NCBI GenBank assembly: GCA_003164475.1
Contig: PLTL01000214.1
Span: 22,979-30,097, forward strand
Length of the DNA stretch: 7,119 bases
Direction: 5' to 3'
From: Candidatus Dormiibacterota bacterium
Lineage (GTDB): Bacteria > Chloroflexota > Dormibacteria > UBA8260 > Bog-877
The translations under genes were made by a program, and so were the position numbers. The notes beneath the pieces were generated by a model. It saw only the letters and a list, made by a program, of their open reading frames with translations, was not told the DNA's origin and made no database searches. This document shows positions 1 through 6,232 of this stretch, in pieces; the first letter of the stretch is position 1, and each line of letters begins with the position of its first letter.

Positions 1-161
1 CAGCGCTGGTGCTGTCCGCCGAGCCGGCCTTTGCGCTCGGCTTCGCGGTCGTGCTGGCGGGCGAACGGCTCGGCTCACTGCAGCTGGCCGGGGCGCTGGT
101 GCTGATCGCCGCCATAGTCGGGCACGAGATCGACTTCCGCCGGGCCTTCGGCCGAGCCTAG
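1..161 (+). CDS. EamA/DMT-family transporter, C-terminal end (5' truncated)
   Basis: The window opens inside this gene. Reading in frame 3 gives 52 residues before a TAG at 159-161. The fragment starts ALVLSAEPAFALGFAVVLAG, continues with GERLG, then a hydrophobic stretch (LAGALVLIAAIVG) and a short charged tail. An S-x-EP in a helix, a GE-R turn and a closing helix are typical of the last two membrane segments of EamA (drug/metabolite transporter) proteins, which are inner-membrane permeases of about 280-300 residues with ten helices. The exported substrate cannot be told from this end. The gene is separated from the next by 46 bases holding an imperfect hairpin and a promoter, so it is probably a separate transcription unit. 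The family call is fairly secure; specificity is unknown. Confidence 0.75.
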   Translation, partial: ALVLSAEPAFALGFAVVLAGERLGSLQLAGALVLIAAIVGHEIDFRRAFGRA

Positions 162-188
162 CCGGAGAGCCACCGAAGGGCTTCTCGG
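162..188 (+). terminator. Imperfect hairpin after the transporter stop (weak terminator candidate)
   Basis: CCGGAGAGCC at 162-171 can pair with GGCTTCTCGG at 179-188 around a 7-base loop if one base on each arm is bulged out. It starts directly after the transporter stop and ends just before the -10 box of the next gene. No T-tract follows, so intrinsic termination is only a possibility. Confidence 0.25.
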
Positions 189-195
189 CCGCCCA

Positions 196-207
196 TATAC
201 TCGGGTC
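196..207 (+). promoter_or_regulatory. Candidate -10 box for a leaderless transcript of the phosphorylase gene
   Basis: TATACT lies at 196-201, followed by six bases and then the ATG at 208. This matches TANNNT at the distance expected if transcription starts on the A of the ATG. No Shine-Dalgarno sequence precedes the ATG, which agrees with a leaderless message. No clear -35 element is seen about 17 bases upstream. Confidence 0.55.
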
Positions 208-1101
208 ATGGCCAGCGAGGACGATCTGCCCCCGGTTCCCCACGCCGAGTACGCGCTCCTGGGCGGCTCGGGGACCGGCACTCAGGGATCCCCCGAGCTG
301 GAGGAGTCGGTGGGTCCCGAGGCCCGCGACGTGGTTTTCACCACCCCCTTTGGGGAGACGCCTCCGGTTACTCGCTTCAAGCTGCCCGAGGCAGACGGCC
401 GGGAGCGCTCGGTGCTCTTCGCTAGGCCCCATGCCACCATGGCCGGGGGGCTGGTGGGTCGCTCCAGCGAGAGCCGGGCCGGGCAGGCGCTGGCCCTCTT
501 CTGGCTCTTCCAGAGGGCAGGGGTGGTCCGGATCGTGGCGGAGTCCGGGGCGGCCAGCATCACCCAGCACTTCCACCCCCGCGACCTGGTGGTGCCGCAC
601 GACTTCATCGACTTCACCCGCCAGTACGGCGGCCGGCTGACGCCCGGGGCGATCCTGGTGATGCGGGACCCCTTCTGTCCCGAGATCCGGGAGGCGCTCT
701 GGAATCGGGCCCGGCAGTTCGCCGCCGAGAAGGCGACCCGGGTCTTCAACCGAGCGGTCCACGTGACCGTAGAGGGGCCCCGGCTGGAGACGGCGGCCGA
801 GGTGGGCGCACTGGCCCGGATGGGCGGCGACGTCATCAGTCAGACCCTCACCCCGGAGGTGTATCTGGCTCGCGAGATCGGGGCCTGCTTTGCCTCCGTG
901 GAGATGGTCCTGAACTACGCCGAGGGCGTGCGCCCGGAGTGGGACTTTGACCTGCTCCGGGCGATCGTCCGCGAGGGCGCCGAGGAGCTGGGCCGGGTGG
1001 CTCTGGACGCTCTGGTGGCACTTCCCGGTGAGCGGGGCTGCTCCTGCGCCGAGCACCGCCAGAAGGCTTCCAGCCCGAACCTGGTGGCCGAGACGGCGTG
1101 A
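208..1101 (+). CDS. Divergent MTAP/PNP-family nucleoside phosphorylase
   Basis: 297 residues, close to the usual 260-290 of the family. Family enzymes split a purine nucleoside with phosphate into free base and ribose (or methylthioribose) 1-phosphate in the cytoplasm. Visible landmarks are GGSGTGT at 19-25 (phosphate loop), DLVVPHDFID in the middle, DPFCPE, VEGPRLET at 188-195, TPEVYLARE from 215 and a C-terminal CSC at 278-280, a motif also found in several microbial MTA phosphorylases. Several active-site positions differ from human MTAP: RHG becomes R73-P-H, NMT becomes S211-Q212-T213, GPRF becomes GPRL, and the adenine-reading TDYD becomes L235-N-Y-A238. The Asn in place of the first Asp resembles 6-oxopurine enzymes (PNP, methylthioinosine phosphorylase), so an MTA-specific name is not justified. 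The ATG is chosen for the leaderless promoter. Its stop overlaps the menG start by 4 bases. The family is sure; the substrate is not. Confidence 0.8.
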   Translation: MASEDDLPPVPHAEYALLGGSGTGTQGSPELEESVGPEARDVVFTTPFGETPPVTRFKLPEADGRERSVLFARPHATMAGGLVGRSSESRAGQALALFWLFQRAGVVRIVAESGAASITQHFHPRDLVVPHDFIDFTRQYGGRLTPGAILVMRDPFCPEIREALWNRARQFAAEKATRVFNRAVHVTVEGPRLETAAEVGALARMGGDVISQTLTPEVYLAREIGACFASVEMVLNYAEGVRPEWDFDLLRAIVREGAEELGRVALDALVALPGERGCSCAEHRQKASSPNLVAETA

Positions 1102-1880
1102 CCCTGGCGGGAGCGGCTCGGCCGGCTCTGCCCACGGCCGGGGAGCCGGAGCCGGAGGCGGTCAGGGGCATGTTTGCGGAACTGGCCGGCCGCTATGACC
1201 TGCTCAACTCTCTGCTCAGCCAGGGCCAGGACCGCCGGTGGCGCCGGCGAGCGGCCCAGCTCACCCGCACCGTGTCCGGCGACCGGGTTCTGGACGTGTG
1301 CAGTGGCACCGGGGCGCTGACCCGGCTCCTCTGCCAGCGGGTCGCGCCGGGCGGGGAGGTGGTGGGTCTGGATCTCACCGAGGCCATGATTGAGGTGGCC
1401 AGGATCCGCGCCCCGGGGGTGCAGTTCGTGGTCGGCGACGTCTGCCACTTGCCGTTCCCGGACAGCCACTTCGACGCCGCCACCATGGCCTTCGGACTGC
1501 GCAACATCCGCGCCAAGCAGCTGGCCCTGGCGGAGCTGAGACGGGTGCTCCGGCCCGACGGCCGGGTGGTGATTCTGGAGTTCAGCACGGTGCTCTCGCC
1601 ACTTCGCGCCAGCTACGCCTGGTACAGCCGCCACCTGATCCCCCGCATCGCCGCCGTGGTGCTGGGCCGGGACGGTGCCTACCGCTATCTGACCGAGTCG
1701 ATCGCCGCCTTCCCTCCCCCTAGGGCGGTGTCGGGGTGGCTGCTCCAGGCGGGCTTCGATCGGGTGCGCCACCACTCCATGACCGGTGGCGTGGTCGCCC
1801 TGCATGTCGCCCGGCGCCCTTCGGGCGCCGGTGGTCAGCCGGAGGCGAGCCCGGCGGGCCGGCCTGGGCGAGGGGGCTGA
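1098..1880 (+). CDS. menG: Demethylmenaquinone methyltransferase (MenG/UbiE)
   Basis: 260 residues. The enzyme transfers a methyl group from S-adenosylmethionine to demethylmenaquinone, the last step of menaquinone synthesis, at the inner face of the membrane. The UbiE/COQ5 pattern is complete: VRGMFAELAGRYDLLN near the start, SAM-binding motif I VLDVCSGTG at 64-72, LDLTEAM just after residue 90, FPDSHFDAATMAFGLRN, RVLRPDGRVVILEFS, and YRYLTESIAAFP at 195-206. The start is a GTG inside GTGA, overlapping the stop of the phosphorylase gene, so translation is probably coupled. About 20 residues at the C-terminus are rich in Gly, Pro, Arg and Ala, look disordered and are encoded partly by a perfect hairpin. 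UbiE proteins that also act on ubiquinone precursors look the same; in a likely Gram-positive-type lineage menaquinone is the better guess. Confidence 0.92.
   Translation: MTLAGAARPALPTAGEPEPEAVRGMFAELAGRYDLLNSLLSQGQDRRWRRRAAQLTRTVSGDRVLDVCSGTGALTRLLCQRVAPGGEVVGLDLTEAMIEVARIRAPGVQFVVGDVCHLPFPDSHFDAATMAFGLRNIRAKQLALAELRRVLRPDGRVVILEFSTVLSPLRASYAWYSRHLIPRIAAVVLGRDGAYRYLTESIAAFPPPRAVSGWLLQAGFDRVRHHSMTGGVVALHVARRPSGAGGQPEASPAGRPGRGG
1811..1831 (+). repeat. Perfect 9-bp hairpin inside the 3' end of menG
   Basis: CCGGCGCCC (1811-1819), loop TTC, then GGGCGCCGG (1823-1831): every base of the stem is paired and all pairs are G-C. It lies about 50 bases before the menG stop. No T-run follows, so it is not a classical intrinsic terminator; it may protect the 3' end of the mRNA or slow RNA polymerase. 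Confidence 0.6.
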
Positions 1881-2013
1881 GGATCTCGGCGAAGAGGGGC
1901 GGCCGCGAGGATCGCCAGGCACCGGTGGGTGGTGGTTCTGTGGCGGGCGTCGCTGGTCGCCCCACACGCCCGAGGGGGATCTGCGGGTGGTCGCCGGCCG
2001 CGCGCTGGTCGGG

Positions 2014-2019
2014 TACAGT
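2014..2019 (+). promoter_or_regulatory. Possible -10 element upstream of the ThuA-oxidoreductase gene
   Basis: TACAGT fits TANNNT and lies in the 199-base gap after menG, 60 bases before the chosen TTG start. No convincing -35 is seen. The gap otherwise holds no gene that can be supported. Confidence 0.3.
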
Positions 2020-2067
2020 GAGCCCTCTTGGCGGTGGGAGGCGTCCTGGCCCCAGGGGCCGGGGAGC

Positions 2068-2073
2068 GGAGGG
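2068..2073 (+). promoter_or_regulatory. Shine-Dalgarno that fixes a TTG start
   Basis: GGAGGG ends six bases before TTG at 2080. The open frame runs back to 1786 through menG, so this site is the main reason for placing the start at 2080, where the ThuA-like domain begins. Confidence 0.65.
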
Positions 2074-2079
2074 CTCCAC

Positions 2080-3750
2080 TTGATTCGTACCCTGGTGGTG
2101 ATGGGGCGCCAGGAGGTCGAGCGCCTGGCGCCCTGGCTCGACTACCTGGCGCGAACCGGAAGCGTCTCGGTGGACCTGACCCAGGACTCCTCGGCGCTCA
2201 CCCACCTCGGCGGATATGACGTCGTCGTGGCGCACTCCCCGGAGGGGGATCTGGAGGTCGAGGCTGAGGCCAGCCTCTGCGACTTCGTGAGCCGTGGTGG
2301 CGGCTTCCTTGGCCTCCACCGCACCAGCGCCAACTGGGCCTCATCGCGCCGCTACCTGGAGATGGTCGGAGGCGGTCGGGACGGGCGGCTTCCCCAGAGC
2401 GAGATGGTCGTCCGGGTCGGCGACCCCGGCCACGACATCACCCGCCGGCTGGCCGGCCCGCTCGTCCTTCACGACTCCTGCTACACGGTACCCGAGCCTC
2501 CCCCCGGCTCCCGGGTCCTGCTGGACACCAGCTGGCATTTCCGGCGGCTCCCGGTCGCCTACGTGCGGGAGGCCGGCGCGGGCCGGATCTTCTACCTGGG
2601 GATGGGGGAGACGGCCGAGACGTTCCGACAGCCCGCGGTCCAGGAGCTGCTCTACCGTGCCCTTCGCTACGCCGCCGGGAAGGTCGAGCGGGAGTCGGTG
2701 GGAGTGGGGATGCTGGGGTTCGGTACCATCGGCCCGGACCACGTGGAGTCCATCGACGCGGTCGCGGGACTCCGGCTTCGCGCCGTCTGCGACCAGAGCC
2801 CGGAGCGACAGGAGGCGGCCCGAGGGATGGTGCCGGAACTGGAGATCGCCGCCAACCTGGCCCAGCTGCTGGAGCTGCCCGGGGTCGAGCTGGTGGTGAT
2901 CTCGACTCCTCCCACCACCCATGCCGAGATGGCCGAGCTGGCGCTGCTGGCCGGCAAGCATGTCCTGGTGGAGAAGCCCTTCTGCCTCAAGCTGGCCGAC
3001 GCCGACCGGCTGGTGGCGCTGGCCGAGGAGTGTGGCCGGACCCTCACCGTCTTCCAGAACCGGCGCTGGGACCCGGACTTTCTGGCCCTGCAGTCGGTCG
3101 TGCGCCGGGGCGAGCTCGGTTCGATCTTCCACCTCGAGGCCTTCGTCGGGGGCTACCAGCACCCCTGCCACTTCTGGCACTCCCACTCGCCGGTCAGCGG
3201 GGGGGTGATCTTCGACTGGGGTTCGCACTACCTGGACTGGATCCTCCAGCTGGTCCCGGGAGACGTGGTCAAGGTTTCCGCCAGCCGCCAGAAGCTGGTC
3301 TGGCACGACGTGACCAACGACGACCACTTTGAGATCAGGATGACCTTCGAGGGGGGGGCCGAGGCGGAGTTCATCCACTCCGACATCGCCGCCGCGCGCA
3401 AGCCCAAGTGGTACGTGCTGGGAACCCGCGGCGCCGCGGTCGGCCACTGGCGTGAGGGCAGGCTGACCAGCCGCAGCTCCACCGGTCAGGTGGTCGAGGA
3501 GAGGCTCTCCGTCACCGACCTGCCCTGCGAGTTGCACGTGCTCACCCCGGACGGGTCGGGCGAGTGCCACGACCAGCTGGTGTCCCTGCCCAGGCCGCCC
3601 CCGCAGGCCTTCTACCGCAACCTGGCGGGGCACCTCCTGGCCCAGGAGCCGCTGGTGGTCAGCGCGGAATCCGCCCGCCGGAACATTGCGGTGATGGAGG
3701 CGGCCACTCGCTCGGCGGAGCTGGGGAAGCCGCTGTCGCTGCGGGTGTGA
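2080..3750 (+). CDS. Fusion protein: ThuA-like domain + Gfo/Idh/MocA oxidoreductase
   Basis: 556 residues, two domains. Residues 1-204 resemble ThuA (a class I glutamine-amidotransferase-like fold named for trehalose utilisation): β-strand RTLVVMG, GGYDVVVAHS, GGGFLGLH at 73-80, GDPGHDITRRLAG, HDSCY at 131-135 and GRIFYLGMGE at 168-177. No nucleophilic Cys is seen at the usual amidotransferase elbow, as in ThuA itself. Residues 207-556 form a Gfo/Idh/MocA dehydrogenase: dinucleotide loop GFGTIG at 213-218, Asp238 at the end of β2 (suggesting NAD rather than NADP), EKP at 298-300 with the catalytic Lys299, and GGVIFDWGSH ending in His383. Such enzymes oxidise or reduce sugars, inositols and their derivatives in the cytoplasm. 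The TTG start has a good Shine-Dalgarno and begins exactly at the ThuA β1 strand. The stop overlaps the start of a second oxidoreductase. The substrate cannot be read from sequence. Confidence 0.85.
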   Translation: MIRTLVVMGRQEVERLAPWLDYLARTGSVSVDLTQDSSALTHLGGYDVVVAHSPEGDLEVEAEASLCDFVSRGGGFLGLHRTSANWASSRRYLEMVGGGRDGRLPQSEMVVRVGDPGHDITRRLAGPLVLHDSCYTVPEPPPGSRVLLDTSWHFRRLPVAYVREAGAGRIFYLGMGETAETFRQPAVQELLYRALRYAAGKVERESVGVGMLGFGTIGPDHVESIDAVAGLRLRAVCDQSPERQEAARGMVPELEIAANLAQLLELPGVELVVISTPPTTHAEMAELALLAGKHVLVEKPFCLKLADADRLVALAEECGRTLTVFQNRRWDPDFLALQSVVRRGELGSIFHLEAFVGGYQHPCHFWHSHSPVSGGVIFDWGSHYLDWILQLVPGDVVKVSASRQKLVWHDVTNDDHFEIRMTFEGGAEAEFIHSDIAAARKPKWYVLGTRGAAVGHWREGRLTSRSSTGQVVEERLSVTDLPCELHVLTPDGSGECHDQLVSLPRPPPQAFYRNLAGHLLAQEPLVVSAESARRNIAVMEAATRSAELGKPLSLRV

Positions 3751-4742
3751 AGGAGAGACCGCTCCGCTGGGGGGTGCTGGGAGCAGCCTGGATCGCGGGC
3801 CGGGCTGTGCTTCCGGCTATCCAGGCCGGCGGGGGAGAGCTGGTGGCGCTGGCCAGCCGGGACCGGGCCCGGGGGCAGGAGATGGCCAGCAGGTTCGGCA
3901 TCCCGTTGGTGCTTGACGACTACGCTCGGCTGCTGGAGGTGGAGTTGGACGCGGTCTACCTGCCCCTGCCCAACTCGCTCCACCTGCCCTGGACCCTAGG
4001 TGCGGTGGCCGCCGGCAAGCATGTGCTCTGCGAGAAGCCACTGGCGCTCAGTGGGGCCGAGGCGCGGGAGATCTCCGCGGCGGCGACCGCGAGCGGGCTG
4101 GTGGTGGCGGAGGCGCTGATGTATCGCTACCACCCACGCTGGCGAACGGTGCGCCAGCTCGTCGCCGAGGGCCGGCTCGGGTCCCTCCGCCACCTCCAGG
4201 GGTGCTTCAGCTTCCCCCTGGGGCCCCCTCCCAACATCCGCTGGGTGGCTGGTCTGGGTGGAGGGGCGCTGTACGACGTCGGCTCCTATCTCCTCAGCGC
4301 CGCCCGCTGGCTGGCCGGCGAGCCCGACCGGGTTCTGGCGCGGGTCGGCCGGCGCCACGGGGTGGACAGCGACGGCTCGGTGCTGCTGGAGTTCTCCGGG
4401 CCGGCCGGCCCGGTGGCGGCCGAGCTTGCCTTCAGCTTCGAGGCGGTGGAGCACGAGGAGCTGGTGCTGATCGGTACCGAGGCCATCCTCGTCGTCCCCA
4501 AGCCCTTCACCGCGTGGACGGGGGAGGCGATCCCCCTCCAACTCCGCGGGGGGCCGGGGAGAGGGTCGGAGGCCATCATCACCGCGGCCGCCGACCCCTA
4601 TCGGGAGATGGTGGTGGCCTTCACCGCCAGTGTCCGGGGTGGTCACGCGCCGTTCACCGACTGTGGGGACGCCGCCCGGAACCTGGCGGTGCTCGAGGCC
4701 TGTCAGAGGAGCGCCGCCGGTGGCCGCTGGGAACGCCCCTAG
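3747..4742 (+). CDS. Gfo/Idh/MocA oxidoreductase, GFOR/dihydrodiol-dehydrogenase type
   Basis: 331 residues, the usual length. Cytoplasmic NAD(P)-dependent sugar or polyol dehydrogenase. It shows WGVLGAAWIAG at 8-18 (nucleotide loop), SRD at 37-39 after β2 (a sequence often seen in NADP-using members), AVYLPLPNSLH, HVLCEKP with Lys97, and GGGALYDVGSY with Tyr181 where many family members have His. That Tyr pattern is the one of glucose-fructose oxidoreductase, D-xylose dehydrogenase and dimeric dihydrodiol dehydrogenase. The GTG start sits in GTGA, sharing bases with the preceding stop, so the two oxidoreductases are almost certainly translated together. The frame is open back to 3564, but that extension is proline- and glycine-rich and has no family match. 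The TAG stop shares its bases with the stop of the opposite-strand glycosidase. The substrate is unknown. Confidence 0.87.
   Translation: MKERPLRWGVLGAAWIAGRAVLPAIQAGGGELVALASRDRARGQEMASRFGIPLVLDDYARLLEVELDAVYLPLPNSLHLPWTLGAVAAGKHVLCEKPLALSGAEAREISAAATASGLVVAEALMYRYHPRWRTVRQLVAEGRLGSLRHLQGCFSFPLGPPPNIRWVAGLGGGALYDVGSYLLSAARWLAGEPDRVLARVGRRHGVDSDGSVLLEFSGPAGPVAAELAFSFEAVEHEELVLIGTEAILVVPKPFTAWTGEAIPLQLRGGPGRGSEAIITAAADPYREMVVAFTASVRGGHAPFTDCGDAARNLAVLEACQRSAAGGRWERP
4739..4742. other. Shared CTAG carrying convergent stop codons
   Basis: The palindrome CTAG supplies TAG on the plus strand (4740-4742) for the oxidoreductase and TAG on the minus strand (4741-4739) for the GH5 gene. The two convergent genes overlap by 4 bases, leaving no intergenic space for a terminator. 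Confidence 0.85.
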
Positions 4743-6205
4743 CTCGCGCCCTCCACCTCGACCAGGCAGCTGGGAGCAGTGACCCGCAGCGCCAGCTCCC
4801 CACTGCTGGCGGCGTAGGGCGACTCCGCGGTGACGCAGGAGCTGAGGACTCTGGGACTCCCGGCCGAGGCCGGCCAGGAGACCAGCACCGTGGCTCCGGC
4901 CCGCTGGTCCTCCAACCGGGCGGAGAGGGTGGCGGTCTTGCGATCGAAGCTGAGCTGAGAGAGCGTCCCCGGCGCGGCCCTGACGAAGGGCTGGGCGAGC
5001 ACGTCGAGCCAGGCGCTGTCGGGCCGCCCCTGGCCGCTCTCAACCCCCCAGCCATCGGGGTCGTTCCACTGCCACCAGGCCCAGCCGGTGCGGAACTGGT
5101 TGGAGACGGTGATCTCGGCCTCGGCCCAGGCCACGGCGTTGGTCCGGTGCCGGTCGATGCCCAGCTCCCCCGCCCAGTAGGCGGCGGGGAGCTGGGCCGC
5201 CTCGGTCAGCCCCTGCTGCAGCTCGGCGCGGAGCGGGGCCTTGCTGCCCCGGTAGGTCGGGGGGAGGATGCTCCCCGAGTAGAGATGGGTGGAGTAGACG
5301 AGGTCCCGGGCTGCCAGGGGGCGGATCGCTGTGGGCAGGTCGCCGAAGAAGTCCCCTTCCACGATGAAGAGGTGGTTGGGGTCCACTCGAGCCAGGTCGC
5401 GAATCCCGGTGGCGTAGAAGGGCCAGAGGATGTGGGTCTCGAAGATCGCCGGGGGCAGGGGAAAGGGGTGGGGTTCGTTGTAGAGGTCGTAGCCGGCTAC
5501 GGCTGAATCACCTCTGAACTGGGCCACCACCTGCTCCCAGGCTCGCCAGTAGAGCTGCTGCCAGTTCGGGAAGAGCCAGAAGTAGGCCAGGGCGGCGTTC
5601 ACCGCCGGCGAAGTGTGGCGCTGCCAGGCCGCGCTGAGCCAGGGGATGTGGAGATCGGGGACCCCCGACACGGAGATCCACGCGGGAGCCCCGCTGCCGC
5701 CGAAGGCCACCCCGAAGTCCTCGGTGTGCATGTCCAGGACCACGTAGAGGTGGTGATCGGCACAGAGCCGGACCGTGGCGGCAATCCGCGCCAGGTAGCC
5801 GGCGCTGAAGCGGCCCGGCGCGGGCTCCAGCAGTGACCACGAGATCGGCAGGCGGACAACGTCGAACCCCTCCGCCTGCATCAGGCGGGCGTCGGTCGGG
5901 GTGAGGGCAGGCTGGGCCCGTTGGTCGCCGACCTGAAGGAGCGCGTCGTCGTTGAACCCGCGGAGGATCACCGTGCGGCCCTGGCTGTCGACGATCTGCC
6001 CCTGCCGAACCGAGAGCCAGGGCAGGGGACCCGCCGCCGGCCTCTGGGGGAGGAACTGAACCGTCAGCGCGGGCGTCGGCAGGCAGACCACGGCGGCCAG
6101 CGCTAGCACCGTGCCCAGCAGACCGGGTAGGGTCGACAGGCCCCCGCCGCGCTGGCGGGTCCGCGACGTCAGCAGTCGGTGCAGCACGGGGGGATTGTGG
6201 CTCAC
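4739..6205 (-). CDS. GH5 glycoside hydrolase, endoglycoceramidase-like, membrane-anchored or secreted
   Basis: 488 residues. A basic N-terminus is followed by a hydrophobic helix at about 28-48 (signal peptide or anchor; no clear lipobox, since Val precedes Cys41). The catalytic (β/α)8 domain covers about 65-405: LRGFN (81-85), GFDVVRLPISW (113-123), VVLDMH ending at His160, GYDLYNEP with the acid/base Glu244, STHLY (His307, Tyr309), WAGELG with the nucleophile Glu347, and GWAWWQWND (Trp378). Both catalytic glutamates are present, so a retaining hydrolase is expected. The spacing of YFWLFPNWQQLYWRAWEQV and the small β-sandwich after residue 410 resemble endoglycoceramidases and related GH5 enzymes rather than plain cellulases. 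Cys457 and Cys480 could form a disulfide. The start is GTG at 6205, 27 bases after the upstream gene; the ribosome site is weak. The family is strong, the substrate (glycolipid, β-glucoside or β-glucan) is open. Confidence 0.85.
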   Translation of the reverse strand: MSHNPPVLHRLLTSRTRQRGGGLSTLPGLLGTVLALAAVVCLPTPALTVQFLPQRPAAGPLPWLSVRQGQIVDSQGRTVILRGFNDDALLQVGDQRAQPALTPTDARLMQAEGFDVVRLPISWSLLEPAPGRFSAGYLARIAATVRLCADHHLYVVLDMHTEDFGVAFGGSGAPAWISVSGVPDLHIPWLSAAWQRHTSPAVNAALAYFWLFPNWQQLYWRAWEQVVAQFRGDSAVAGYDLYNEPHPFPLPPAIFETHILWPFYATGIRDLARVDPNHLFIVEGDFFGDLPTAIRPLAARDLVYSTHLYSGSILPPTYRGSKAPLRAELQQGLTEAAQLPAAYWAGELGIDRHRTNAVAWAEAEITVSNQFRTGWAWWQWNDPDGWGVESGQGRPDSAWLDVLAQPFVRAAPGTLSQLSFDRKTATLSARLEDQRAGATVLVSWPASAGSPRVLSSCVTAESPYAASSGELALRVTAPSCLVEVEGAS

Positions 6206-6216
6206 CCGGGTCGGCC

Positions 6217-6228
6217 CCCCGGCCGGGG
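6217..6228 (-). repeat. 12-bp GC palindrome in the gap between the two minus-strand genes
   Basis: CCCCGGCCGGGG at 6217-6228 is a perfect palindrome filling much of the 27-base gap in front of the GH5 start. It could hide the ribosome site in a hairpin, but with no loop it would have to open in the centre. Confidence 0.35.
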
Positions 6229-6232
6229 AGGG

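Noticed and set aside
915..1967. Long open frame on the minus strand opposite menG (also 2341-3633 minus and 4202-5506 plus)
   Set aside because: These are mirror frames of strongly supported genes in GC-rich DNA; their proteins are rich in Arg, Pro, Gly and His and contain no family motifs.
1786..2079. In-frame 98-residue extension of the ThuA-oxidoreductase protein upstream of 2080
   Set aside because: It overlaps menG, has no ThuA-like sequence and a low-complexity composition, while TTG at 2080 has a good Shine-Dalgarno and starts at the first β-strand.
3564..3746. In-frame 61-residue extension of the second oxidoreductase
   Set aside because: It overlaps the end of the preceding gene, is rich in Pro, Gly and Ala, and the family starts at the WGVLG strand just after the GTG at 3747.
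4032..4300. Loss of the catalytic His in the second oxidoreductase as a sign of a dead enzyme
   Set aside because: Tyr in place of His in the DVGxY motif is normal for the glucose-fructose oxidoreductase and dihydrodiol dehydrogenase branch.
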